DNA of 64,000 nt from positions 101,448,515 through 101,512,514 of the forward strand of contig NC_073746.1 in the NCBI RefSeq assembly GCF_029784135.1. Reading direction: 5' to 3'. Under the pieces are notes generated by a model. It made no database searches, was not told the origin of the DNA, and was given only the letters and a program-made list of their open reading frames with translations. Below, piece after piece: positions 10,010 through 21,955 of this stretch; the first letter of the stretch is position 1, and every line of letters starts with the position of its first letter. Source of the stretch: Toxorhynchites rutilus septentrionalis. Its lineage: Eukaryota > Arthropoda > Insecta > Diptera > Culicidae. The position numbers and the translations under genes are program-made.

Positions 10010-13000
10010 GAGGTTCCACCAGTTTATTCAAAAATTTGGAGAGACGTACTACAATTCCGAGTATTCAGTTGTCCGAAATTCATACGGTATATCATAGGTT
10101 AAGGTTAAGTTTAGTAGATAGTATATTTTAATAATTTAACAAAAAAAAACACTTAAACTAAAATGTCCAACATTGAATATTAAAAAAACGAAACAATTAA
10201 ATCGTGTAAAACGTGCATTTTTTAAATGCAACTTTGTTTATCAAGAATTAAGATGCAAAGCATTACCTGTTCACTTTGCTTGTAAGTACTTTGTATAAAA
10301 CGGAAGTCAAATGATATAAATATATATTTATGTAAAAAAAAAATGCTAGGCATAGTTCTCGAAGCACTGGGCGAAGTAATCCCCAATCGGATCAAATAAA
10401 AGATTGATGCGTCATTTCGATGACAATAGACAGTATTTGGAGCTGGTAAAGCCTGTAGTGATCGTATTGCTACTAACACATCTTCAGATTTAAAAAAATC
10501 AGGAGTCCCTTTACCCGGGTTTCATTGATGAGAAATAATTTGACGGCCCTTGGGGCTCCCTGAGACACAAGAAATTTCCAGATGAAATATTTAACTTATA
10601 ATCAGTACAGTACGAGGGTTTTGTGTTCAGAGTCTTATAGTCACAATAGAGTCTCGTCTGACCCAGTCCAGGTCACGGTTGATGAGGTGTGAGGAGGGAG
10701 TATCAGTAGAGAATACGAAGAAACATAATGCCATCATAATTCAGGCCTGGTGGGTAAGGCACACACTACGCAAGAACGAAACGGCAGGCGTTGAATTGCG
10801 GTTTTTTGACACCCAACTCGTATACGTATACCATTGAATCACATAATTTTTGGTCTTAAATTATCAACGTGGAGTAGAATTCGTGATTTTTGAATATACT
10901 CAAAACAAAATTTTAGTGAAAGAAAACGCGCTTAAATTTATTTATCCCTGAAAGGATTCTTTTTAAGATCTCCTGAAAGATGCTGGGTCTGCTCTATAGT
11001 CGATTGTTGATTTACTTCTCAAGAAGTTAACTGGAATAGATTCACAACGATCACTTCATAGTAAATCCAACGGAATTACAATGCAAAATTCAACCATAAG
11101 TTGTAACCTTGAAAAACTGAAAACAGCCCTAACATTTATCCTCTAAAAAGTTAAACCAACGAAACCAAAGACATTATCAATCAAGGTACCAAGCGTGTGG
11201 CAAAAGCGGTATGAAGTTTCAGCTCAAACAACTTTTCACACAACTTCAACGTGTTCTGAAATTAGGCATTCTTGATCTGATATTGTATGAATCTGTTCAC
11301 GATTATGCATAATTGCACTCCTCACAACAATCAACTTATCATCCGGAAGATCTTAAACAGAGCACTCAAAATATGTATGATAATTATACAGCAACTAACA
11401 AACAGCTGCTTCTATCTTTGATCACATTCCAATCAATTACTACATATTGGAACATCCAACGTTTGGTACAATCACCACTAGCGTTAAATGTCAATCGCTC
11501 TCGAAGTGAATCATTTGGCTGCTTTGTAGAACACGAAAGCATGGCAAACACAGCCGGCTTTATACCGGCTTTGCACGTTCGAACCAAAACTCCAAATCGG
11601 GAAACTCGGTAAGAAGTTCATGTATTAAGGCTCGGAGTATCCATCGGTGTGAATCATAATCCAAAATTTGTATCATGATTGAAGATCGTGTGCAATCTCC
11701 AACTAGCGAACGTAAAACAATATTAATCTTACACAATCGCAGAAGAGCTCAGATAGTCAATATACTTCAGCTATGATACATTTTTGAAATTGCTAGTGGT
11801 AAGCGAATTATTGACGCGCATCCTCAAGTCAGCCTCATCAACGGATGTTACGGATTGATCCCGCCAATGCAATGTACGAACCCAGTCTAATGGAGTCTCA
11901 TGGTCGCGTCGTTACTCAAGCTGCCCTCGCCCGCAGTGGGATCGAAGAAATGTCGGTAAATAGCGTGTCTCAAAGCTCATTTAAAGTCGTTTAGTAGTGC
12001 ACTGCAGCGATCACACTTCTTTGTTCTATTTCACACTCAATTTGCTTCGATGGGTTGTGTGCTTGTTCCCTCCTTTGTGACCACTATTGGGTACCGAAAA
12101 ATTGCAACAAATTTGCGCACGAATCATTTTACAAAAGAGCATCTCCAACAGAGAGCATTTGCATCTCGCAGTTGGCCAACATCCCCTTCGTCAATGCTCC
12201 AGGTGGGTTTCTTTTTAAATGGTTCTCCACCGGTCGGTCTGGTGTTCACCTACTATCCGCCACGCTTTTCTCGCTCACTCGCTTCTGATGGTTTTCGGAT
12301 GATCGAGCCCAGCAAACCGACTGACTGTGGGCCAAACGAAATGATCCATTGAGCGGCCGCCAGAAGAAAACATATTGACAGTGCCTCAAATTGCGCCGAT
12401 GGTGGCGAGCAAACCAAGAATAGCGTCTTTTGGTTCGATTCTGGAAATGAAGCGAAACGATGCTGAAAGTTATGCTCTCGTCTGGTACCTGGCGATACAA
12501 TTGCGGCGAAGAGCGCTGATCAATCGCACTATTTTACGAGCTTCATTCGCCGCTAAGAGGCAATTTCCTGGGAGCAGTGGTTGTGTAAAATCGTTTTATT
12601 TTGAATTTATGTGAGGCTAGCATTGAAGATAGAATAATGAATGGTTTTCGACACATCGTAAGTCTGTTACACGTGCGATACATTGATACAAATTTGTCAC
12701 ATCCAAAATTCATGGATTATTGGATCAAATTTGAATCATGTTTATTTGAGATTCATAACCGATTTGCAGTGCGATACCACAATAAATCTCCTACCAGACA
12801 AGTGCTATATTAATCCTGCAAAACAATGGAAAAAAAGTTTACGGAAATGATGTTGTAGATATATCTCAGCAAAAACTTGTTATCTAATTGCGCCTTCCGG
12901 AACTGGCTAGTTCTGGATAGGTACATTTTTGTGGAACTGCGTAATTATAACTAAATGAAGCTCTCGGTTTACTTGCAATTCATGTACTTCGTGATCTCTG

Positions 13001-13165
13001 TAGTCTTCGCTTTTTTTCGGGTTCCAGCGCTCAGCAATGCCTGAGCTGATGTCTGGAATTCAGCGGGCGTGAGACTTTTCAGAACATCCGCTATTAGCGA
13101 ATGATGCAATCTCATTGCCATCGCATCCTCATAGTCGAAGGGTTACGGCATTACAGCTGTATATG
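10010..13165. other. No recognisable gene; mixed AT-rich and more GC-rich sequence
   Basis: Open frames here are short and lack domains. The part at about 11850-12600 is higher in GC than its neighbours and carries overlapping frames on both strands without a start or splice context that I trust. It may hold host regulatory sequence or an old element. I see nothing definite. Confidence 0.5.
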
Positions 13166-13171
13166 CATAAA

Positions 13172-13525
13172 TTCAAAACTTGCTCGATTCGATTCGGATT
13201 ATATTAGATAGTGGCATTTCTAGAATCGAATGGCTGAATGGATGTGTAAAACTCGGATAAAACTCGATGTGCCTAGTTTCTATATTCTATTCGACAAATT
13301 ACCCTAATATTAGGTGATTAATTAATAATTCCAAAAAAATACTTTCAAAAAATCACACAAAATCACTCAGTTAATATATAATAACTATATTCTATTCGAC
13401 AGTAATTTGTCGAATAGAATATAGAAACGAGGCACATCGAGTTTTATCCGAACATTCATTCAGTCATTCAATTCTGGAAATGCCATCGTCTAATATAATC
13501 CGAATCGACTGGAGCAAGTTTTGAA
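13172..13525. mobile_element. Palindromic MITE, about 354 bp
   Basis: The ends are ttcaaaacttgctc and its reverse complement. The arms run nearly to the centre (shared motif ctatattctattcgacaaatta), so most of the element is a foldback. Identity between arms is high but not perfect. No clear target duplication was found. Confidence 0.75.
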
Positions 13526-13714
13526 CTTCAATTTTTATAATTGTATTCAACTTTCTTACAATTCTATTCAAGTTTTCCGAAGAATGGGTTATTTTTTCTG
13601 AGAACTGTGACTGGAACAACTCCCTAATCCCAATTATCAATGATTAATGACTCTAAAAAAACATGAATAATGGTAATAAAATGGTAAATACTTACGAACT
13701 CAACTATAATTTGA

Positions 13715-14735
13715 AAAAATCAGGAAGAATGAAAATAAAAATCAGGATAAATCAGGATAGCTCATATTGGGTGGTCCGAAAAGGTAGTGTCGATTTTTGG
13801 GAAAACAAAAACATCGTTTTCAATCAAAGCACTATAATTTAATTTTATATTCATAGTTCTGTTTCACAATCTTTCGCCATCTTTCACACAGCTTAAATGG
13901 TGTATACTTCCAGAACATGTTTGCTTCCTCGTCCTTCGGGCGAAGACCGGATATGTAAAAGAATTAATGAGGTATAAATCCTCGCATAAGCGGAAATGCT
14001 AGTGTTTCGCCTGACTATTTGATCGTTTATATTTTTTTCCGAAAAACCTACAGCACCACTACAGTCAATTGCAAAGAAATCAATATTCAAAGTTTTCATC
14101 ATCCATGCTTTGGAATAAATCTTTACTCAACAAATGAGGAAAGCATATCAGCAGTGGAGGACTTGTTGGTTTTTTCCTAATTTTTATGATATTTAGTACG
14201 GTTATAGATATATTTACCATAGTCCCATCATTAATGTTGATTCTACTTTGAACCAGACGAACAAATCACATATAAAATCTTTTTAGAATAACTGTGGATT
14301 CAAATTTCTCTTTAGTAATTTTACACTCTGAAATGTATTCATACCTTAATAATTCTGGGGATACATCTACATACACATTGTCTTCTATGTTGTTCCTCAA
14401 ACTCAATCTCGGTGTAATTTCATAAATTCGTCAGACAATCTGGTTTCATGAAATTTTCCAGCACTGCTTTGGAAAGCCACGTCCACAGCACAGTATAGTA
14501 AGTACACAGTTTAACTTAATGTACGATATATACAAGTGCGAACCGGAGAATTATCATGGCAGAAAACTTTAATGTAAAGAGTACAAAAATCAGGAAAAAT
14601 CAGGATCATTTCAGAAAAATCAGGATAAATTGAGTGTTCGTCAGGATATCAGGGAGCGTGCTAAAAAGTCTGGGAAATCCTGGAAAATCAGGAAAATGAA
14701 ATCCTGAAAAATCAGAAAAATGGCATCTCTGACTG
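13715..14735. repeat. Dispersed element with tcagga-rich ends, copy 2
   Basis: Same orientation as 8560-10005, shorter inside. Both extremities match copy 1, including the block of repeated atcagga near 14585-14725. Confidence 0.65.
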
Positions 14736-15049
14736 TAACACTCAGAAATCTTGAATAAATTAACGACTATCATGGAAACAACATACAAAGCTACTCCTTT
14801 GATAACTTATCTGCTCATTTTATCTTCCACGCGGCGGTCATAGTCAAAGAAACCCTCAAGATTACCTCAATTCCTGGCCTAAGCCCTAGTAACTATCAAT
14901 TGGCTTCTCAAAGATTCTCAAGACAAGCTCACACTTGAGGATTATTGGTTTTAGGGTCGGCTCTGAAAAGCTGGAAATGTACGAAGGTAAGGTGTGGAAG
15001 GAATTGAGTAACATGTGTTCTCCGCCACAGCTTTGAATTTTTTTAATAA

Positions 15050-15700
15050 TACCATTTTCAATACAAATGAAATACTTTTTTTTTGTACATAGAATAAACT
15101 CATAAAGATGAGATGTATGTTATTTTAAAGTCTAATCTGGAATATTTTAAAAACAAGTTTTTATCTTGGTGTGTGTAGATGTAATTGATGGGAAGAAATA
15201 AAAATCGATTTCTTTCTGTTTTTTCAAAGAATTTTGTGGACTAACGCAATTTTTGTCAAATAATTCATTAGCAAATCTGATGCGCTTTATCAAGCCTTCA
15301 TTTGATTCCTATGACATCCTTGTAGGACTTTTAAACACAGATACTTATATTTTTGTTTGAATGAAAAAAGTTCCCTTCGCTTTGATGATTAATTGTTTAA
15401 CAAAAAACGATCGCATCGCAAAACGAAAGGCAGTTTTGAAAACATTTTCGGAATCGTTGCAAAATAAACTGATTGAATTCTCCTTTGTCAATGCACAATG
15501 ATGTAGGAGATACATTTAAGTGAAAATTAGCATTTAGAACTCGACAGTTATTCTCTAAACAAAAACTGTCTTCGACAAAGTTGTTACATATGATAGAGCG
15601 CTCAATTTTATGTTATCAAAAATAGGGTGACTAAAATTGTCGATAAAATAAAAAATATAACTTTCTTATTTATATAGATAGAGATAAACATAGTTCGACA
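15050..15700. repeat. Foldback-type repeat arm (left), inverse partner at 18140-18560
   Basis: Segments such as ttgtggactaacgcaatttt, gacagttattctctaaac and a gataacaa-type stretch recur in reverse complement at 18140-18500. The pair flanks the 15745-17680 repeat. The same core (cttcatttgattcctatgac, cctgtaggacc) is found in other copies near 20250, 26240 and 51850. Confidence 0.6.
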
Positions 15701-15744
15701 ACGGTGTAGTCCCAGTTATTTGAGACATCTTTATAGAACAAAGT

Positions 15745-17680
15745 TTTTTGACGTAGAACTACGTCTTTCATTAAGGGTGCCAAATCAGAAAACAGGTCAC
15801 GTTTTTATGAAATAAAGTTAACGTTAATAACTATTTTTGCCGCGAACGGATTTTGGCGATTCGAATCGAATCGAATCGGAAATTCCCTAAGATTTGTTTA
15901 ATATGCTATACATTAGAACCCCTTGGTTTGTAAATTGTTAAAATTCATGAAAACTTAAGCGTTTCCACTTTCCCATACATTTATTCTGTCCATTTGTGTG
16001 CTTTCCCGAACAGAGCTGTCAATAACGAGCAACTTATCGACGAACAACGGAGGGGAAATCGTAGGATTTAAAGTCTCCGTGAACAAAGGAAAAGAAGAAG
16101 AATAAAGGGGAATACTTGCCTAGAGTACAAACAGTGGATCTCGCTGAGGCAAACTTTCATTCGGCATCGAACTGTTGAGCAATCCAGTTCACTTTGCTTT
16201 CACTGCGCTTCGATCTAAGATTGGACCCCACCAGTGGTAATTCAGCTTGGATATCGTCGTGTGGTTTTCCCAGTTCGTTTTCTGCGTTATTCGTATCGTG
16301 TGTTTTTCTTTCTTTTCTGCGTCATAAATTGGATGCTCCGCATAGTGTATATTGAGCAAGAAAAAGAGGAAGGCTGGCTCGAGCCCAGCAAAAAACGAAC
16401 GCATTGCCAGGGGCAATAAAATTTCGAGGCAAGCGTCATCTAATGATGCACGCGATGTTGATGCAGTGAAAAGCGCTCGCACTGAACCGAGCCTTCGCAA
16501 CAGCGAAGTTGGCGACTTCGACGCGTCGGTCGAAAATGTAAACGCCGTTACCCAGGCAGCAACCAGCTCCTCCCGCTGGTGGTGAAGGCGGTTGCTCTTG
16601 ACAAACTTATCAGCGAATTCACTTCGATGGATGTTACAGCAGAGTACAAGCTGTGTGGTATAATTCAGTCTTTTTCCAAGCAGTTAACATTGTTTGTTTC
16701 CCGTCATTATAAGGGCTTCGTTGGTGCTTTTGACATTGCATGAATGCATTAAACTGACGTTATGGCGAAGCAGCCGTTAAGGTTGTGCGAATGTTATAAG
16801 TTATTTGGGTTCGCGTGCCAGTCGCAAAACTGCCTTCAACTTGGATTGCATTTGCACTAGTCTTGATCATAATGAAGCAATGCTACTGTTTTCGAGGTTG
16901 TTGATATTAAAAAAAAAGAGTTTATTTGGCTTGTTTAATCACCAAGAAAGTGATTGTCGTTCTGGAATTTTGTATGTGATTAGGTTTCGCTTGCCAGTAG
17001 CAAAACTTCCTCCACTAAGGGTGACAGCTGCGCTTATCTCGAGTATGAGAAAGTAATGCAACTTTTTTTGAGGCCAGTAATATAAACAGAAGTGTTTCTT
17101 TTGAGAATATCGCAAAATGATGATAAGTGTTTATATTCCTAGTAGTTTCAAGCCACCAATGTATGGCTCTGTATGCATGCTATGGCGAACGCTTGTTTGG
17201 CGCTTGGTTTACGTTGTACGAACGATGCCTGGAGGTGCAATTCCACTGAGGCAATACTAAAAACATGTAGCATGATATTTGATACTTGCAAGTGTTGTCT
17301 TTGTTGTTGTTTCCTCGCTGTGCCAAAGTTATATTGATATAATCGACTGTAATCAAATCTATGTTAATTGCGAAAAAGGCCACCGGAATAGCGTTCGAAG
17401 TAAATTTTCAATGCATTGACATGAAATATATTATGACATACGATCAGCTAGTGTATTGTTCTGCGAAGGCAAGAATGAATCATCAGTCAATTATCGTCAA
17501 CTGATTCTACAATGAAAAAAAAACATTTCAGAGATTATTCTACTAAGCAGTTGTTTCTAAAATTTCACAGCATTATAGAATAATATCCGAAGGTTTAAAC
17601 AAGCGACTTTTATAATATAACAGCGTAGTTCTACTTCAACAATGCGGTCGTATCTTGGACACAACCTCTCATAATTTTTT
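15745..17680 (-). repeat. Long dispersed repeat, copy A (inverse of 56758-58462)
   Basis: From tttttgacgtagaactacgt at 15749 to cggtcgtatcttggacacaa at 17672, the sequence is a diverged reverse complement of 56758-58462. Matches include the blocks at 15950-16100, 16670-16790, 16890-17040 and 17450-17680. Copy A keeps a coding-like stretch (16352-16740) that copy B has lost. Both termini carry a gacgta(a/g)aactacg motif, hinting at short terminal inverted repeats. Confidence 0.7.
16352..16741 (+). pseudogene. Unidentified coding fragment inside repeat copy A
   Basis: One frame reads SKKKRKAGSSPAKNERI and on to NVNAVTQ. After a shift near 16550, the next frame reads NQLLPLVVKAVALDKLIS through VTAEYKLCGIIQSF to FVSRHYKGFVGAFDIA and stops. 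Both parts are protein-like, hydrophilic then helical, and the N-terminal KKKRK could be a nuclear signal. The first codon is TTG where an ATG is expected, so the start is lost or lies in another exon. It could be a TE Gag-like or accessory protein, or a captured host exon. I do not recognise it. Confidence 0.45.
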
Positions 17681-18139
17681 TTCTATATCTTGAAATAACC
17701 GATATAGCGCCTTTTTTCTATTTGACGTTAGGGTCGCCATGAAAAAAACTGTTTTCTTGCTCTAACTTTCATATTTCAAATTCTACATACAAACTGTCTT
17801 TGAAAGACTTTTAGAACTTACTAATACAAACATTTTGCGATGCAGAACTTGTCAATATCTCAATTTACCTCAAAGTTATTGATATTTCTTCCCAAAAAAC
17901 ACGCTCTTTCCATTTGTTAGTCATTCTTTTTGGGGCAAACATAAAAAAATGTTTGTTGACGGAATTTGAAAGAACCAATTTCATTGTATATAATATGTGA
18001 TTTTCAAAACTATGTAATTTTTCGTGTTTAAGTAAATTAAAATCATGAGTTTTTGGATGAAAACCCATCAATAACTTTGAGCAGGATTAAGATATTGACA
18101 AATTCTGCTTCGCAAAATGTTGGTATTGATAAGCTCTAA

Positions 18140-18560
18140 AAGTCGTACGAAGACACTTTTGATGTAGAACCCTTTTTTTGATAACATAATAATGACCGTT
18201 CTATCGTAGGTAACAACTTTGTTTAAGACAGTTTTTGTCTAGAGAATAACTATCGAGCTCTAAATGCTAATTTCCACTCAAATGCATCTCCTGGACCATT
18301 GTGCAATGTAACATTGCAGAATTCATCGGAATTTTAAACGCTGCTATTGAATTAGTTCACAAAAAATAGTGTTAGTCCACAAAATCTTTAGAAAAACAGA
18401 AAGAAATTGATTTTTTATTTCTTCCCGATATTTCTATCAACTACATCTACAGACACCAAGGTAAAAAGTTGTTCTTAAAGTATTCCAGTTTAGAGAGTTT
18501 AGCTTTGAAATGATGTACATCCCATCTGTATTTCGCTCATCGTATGTACAAAAAATTGTA
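18140..18560. repeat. Foldback-type repeat arm (right), inverse partner at 15050-15700
   Basis: See 15050-15700. Its distinguishing text includes gacagtttttgtctagagaa and tcatcgtatgtacaaaaa. Confidence 0.55.
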
Positions 18561-19278
18561 GTTTATTTGTAACTGAAAAACGAGACTATTTTGAACTCCA
18601 TACTTTTTTATCTAACAAAAGCCTCGAAATTATGAAATCATAATTCAATAGTCGGTTATTTCACTGTTTCGGTTAATTACTTGAAAACTTAAGTTTACAC
18701 AATTTTGCTAAACATATTTCATAAACCTTTCCATGTATTTGAAATCATAGCGCTGGGTTCGTCTTCATTAGCATATTGATTTTCCTGAAGGATTGGTGGA
18801 AAAACGGCTACATACAAACAGAGACACGAAGAAGTGAGCCAATAAAAACTTTACAAAGGTACTCTTACCCCACCGCCCGTATTAAGAATGTATTGCGCTT
18901 CATTACAGATAGTCTCAAAGGATGTGTCACTATCCCGGCGATAGATTCTATAAATCCTTCCAGGATGATCATAACAAGTAGTGGTGATAGATGAAAAACC
19001 TTTTTGGTGACACGACAATATTCGTTCGTGAGTCCAGGTGTTCGATCGATCAATTGCAACATTGTCTCCAATTTCAAGAACTAAAAAGTTATATTTATTT
19101 TTCTTACCTCAACATTCTTCATATACATTCAGCCATTCCATGCCAAACCGATATAGTGGTGCTCAGATATTCGTGCCCATTTCCATTTTAGGGTTCCCCT
19201 CTTTTTTTTAATTCAATTCATTTAAAATGTCATTTTTCGTAAATTATTTTTTTTCCCAGCAACTTTGTCAAACTTCAT

Positions 19279-20222
19279 ATGTGATCGTCTGGGAAGAATA
19301 AGGGCTTAGGGTAAAAATTTAGTTTCCGAGAAAAACGCGATTAAAGTTTACTCTACGAAAACATCTGTTTTCAAGGTTTACAAACCATACAAATGAAACA
19401 CAAATTTCTGCATTACTCGAGAATTAATCAAGCAAATGGAGCCAAATTTTGCATGTGGAGGTTTTAGGGTGCAATAAATGTTTTTATGGTGGTTTGACAC
19501 CCCTCCCTTCTCTGGAATGGAGAGGTTGTTCCATAAAAAAACACATATTCCTACCAAGCATGACAATTGAAAATATTCGGAAAACTCTGAAAATGGGAAA
19601 ATTCGAAAAATTCGCATGTGTTCTACAATTACATATTGACGAGCGTTGTTAATCCATTTGACGTTTGTGGTAACGAAATTGATCTTCTTTCGAAAGTGGA
19701 AATGGATTTTAATGTGATAAAACGCACTCCTATATCGTCTTCTATCTATATCAAAAAAACTCGAGAAAGGAATTGTTCGATTTAGGTCTGTCTCCATTCT
19801 ATCATATTTTCTGTATCAAACATTTATTCCATGTAACACAGAAACATGTTATTTTCAAGTAGATGAAAAATCTTGCATGAGAATTGTGTCTGAAAATAAT
19901 TTGGTATTATAATGTCGAGTTTCGGTAGAAGTACTGAAATTTAATAGTAAAAATTAATTTCAAAGAGTAGATTAGAAGATCAATCAATAAACAATTCTGC
20001 GATTGGACCCATGAACGTGCGCTATTATAAATTTTAGTATATGTCCAGCCGAAGCTATATTATAAATTAACCAAATATCCATCTCACGGGCTGAATTTTC
20101 AACTTAGGGACCTCGGATGGGTCTCAATCGATTCTTAAGGGTTTTCTGGTTCCGAATCGCGATAAAACTCAAAATCGAAAAATTTACCCTAAACCCTTTT
20201 TTTCCCGGACGATCACATATTT
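19279..20222. repeat. Repeat bounded by inverted repeats about 43 bp long
   Basis: The left arm begins atatgtgatcgtctgggaag (19279). The right arm ends with its diverged complement cggacgatcacatat at about 20221. The interior (19380-19990) is a reverse-complement copy of the repeat at 31873-32770. Confidence 0.65.
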
Positions 20223-21110
20223 TAATCAGACATCTGGATCTATAGCAATGATTTTGAATACGCCCTTTAAAAAAATTAGTCCTAATTTTAGTTGGTCATA
20301 TGATAATGAAAATTGTGATTTTAGGGAGTTTCCATCATAAGTACCAAGTTTCAACAAAGTTGGATCAGCGGGCGGCTGATTTGGGGTGCAATTGCTGTAC
20401 AGAGATATTTTTGATTGAATGAAAAAAATATTCTTTCGTTTTTGATGATGAATATTCCAATGAATAATTGTCGGACCGCAAATAAAGAAAAAAGACAGTT
20501 TTGAAAACTCCAACAAGTTTTGTACTAGGTTTATTTATTGTTTTGATGAACAAACTTTTGGTTGCTTAGAGGATGCTTGTAAATACTGTAGAATTTGGCT
20601 AGGGGAGTCATTTGAATGAAATAATATGCCATTATTAGTGGGAAGATTTATTTGTTTTCAATAAAACAGAAATTGACAGGAGAAATATGCAATGTTCTTT
20701 CTTATATTTACAAAAAACTTTCACGAATGGCATAGCAAAAAATATCCTTACGATATTTTCAAACTTTGTTCGTACCGGAAAATAGAAAATATAACATTGC
20801 GTTTCTGACAGTGTCTATGGCGCATAAATGCTCCCAGTGACACCAGTGTTCATGAGGTACATGAAACCTTATGAAAGAGGGTGTAAAATGTCGGGAGGGC
20901 ATGTAGATCACCAATGAATGACCTTGTAGAGTCCACGGGAAAGTTTAGTAGTACGAGGAAAAAACTTCCATGCATTATCCTAACCAAAACCATATCAATG
21001 TTAATCGTCTGCTGAGGAACACTCTCTAAGTGCAATTGGATACAAGATTCATCGGAGTAATTTTTTTTTTTCATAATAAAGTAATGCCCGATCGTTCAAC
21101 ACAAGAGCAT

Positions 21111-21370
21111 ATGACGGCGCCAGTGGTTGTGTGGTTAGCGTAACAGCCTCACAATCCGATCGGCCTGGGTTCAATCCCAGGCGTCGTTGGAATTTTCTGA
21201 GGCGAAAAATCTCTGGTTACGTCTTCCTTCGGAGGGGAAGTAAAAGAAGTTGGCCCGGTTCATGAGTTGTTGAGTCTGATAGGTAGGAACAGGTGGAGTC
21301 GCTGATGTCGGTGATTGGCACTGAAGTGGCGGAAATAGGCCGACGAAAAATAAGCGAAGATAAAAAAAAA
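21111..21370 (+). mobile_element. tRNA-derived SINE with 13-bp TSD
   Basis: The head is tRNA-like: A box around gtggttgtgtggttagcg (21122-21139) and B box gggttcaatccc (21168-21179). A tRNA-unrelated body and an A-rich tail follow. The direct repeat aacacaagagcat lies immediately before (21098-21110) and after (21371-21383), defining the insertion. It would be transcribed by Pol III and mobilised by a LINE. I would not call it a functional tRNA gene. Confidence 0.85.
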
Positions 21371-21567
21371 AACACAAGAGCATTTGCACAATATCGGTTC
21401 CGTGTCGGTCCTCACTCCCAAAGATATTTATTGTATAAAAAGAAAAGAATCAGTCCCTAGAGACCGACACACACAACGGCACAACATTCTAATCAAATGT
21501 AATTTCAATTAGAATGAAATACTTTGACGCGAGTTAGAAGTAGTTATAAGGGGAAACGAAGATCCTA

Positions 21568-21790
21568 GGTTGGGGAAAAAGAAATCCATCATTTTCGCGT
21601 GAAATTCAAAACCTTATTGAGGGTGTTTCGGGCTGTCCGATTTGGAGTTGTATAATTTGTTGTCATTTTGAAGGTAGCTTTCTATGATATTTATCACATG
21701 TTGGCTTCAATACCATGTTGCGTGTTGTCCAAAAATGTAATCACATTCAAAGTGTTATAACACACAAATGAAAAGGCTATTAGCCACATT
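21568..21790 (+). mobile_element. Possible mariner-type terminus
   Basis: TA followed by ggttggggaaaaagaaat resembles the start of mariner/irritans inverted repeats. No transposase or right end was found. Weak call. Confidence 0.3.
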
Positions 21791-21955
21791 CAAGCTGCAT
21801 TTCAATAACGAAATGTATTCTGCAAGAGCATTTTCGTGGAGTTGTTTCATGACAACATGGTATTTAATAGAATCAAATTCAATCAAACATCAAACAACAT
21901 CATTGAACCCTAAAACTGAAACCGAAAAAACATGAAACTATAGTTCATGAGTATA

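Noticed and set aside
18865..19077. 70-codon minus-strand frame (LVMIILEGFIESIAGIV)
   Set aside because: Hydrophobic text could be a membrane segment, but there is no context and no recognised family.
21122..21180. tRNA-like sequence with A and B boxes
   Set aside because: Part of a 260-bp SINE with TSDs; the tRNA fold is not completed. The same applies at 42270, 44222 and 52713.
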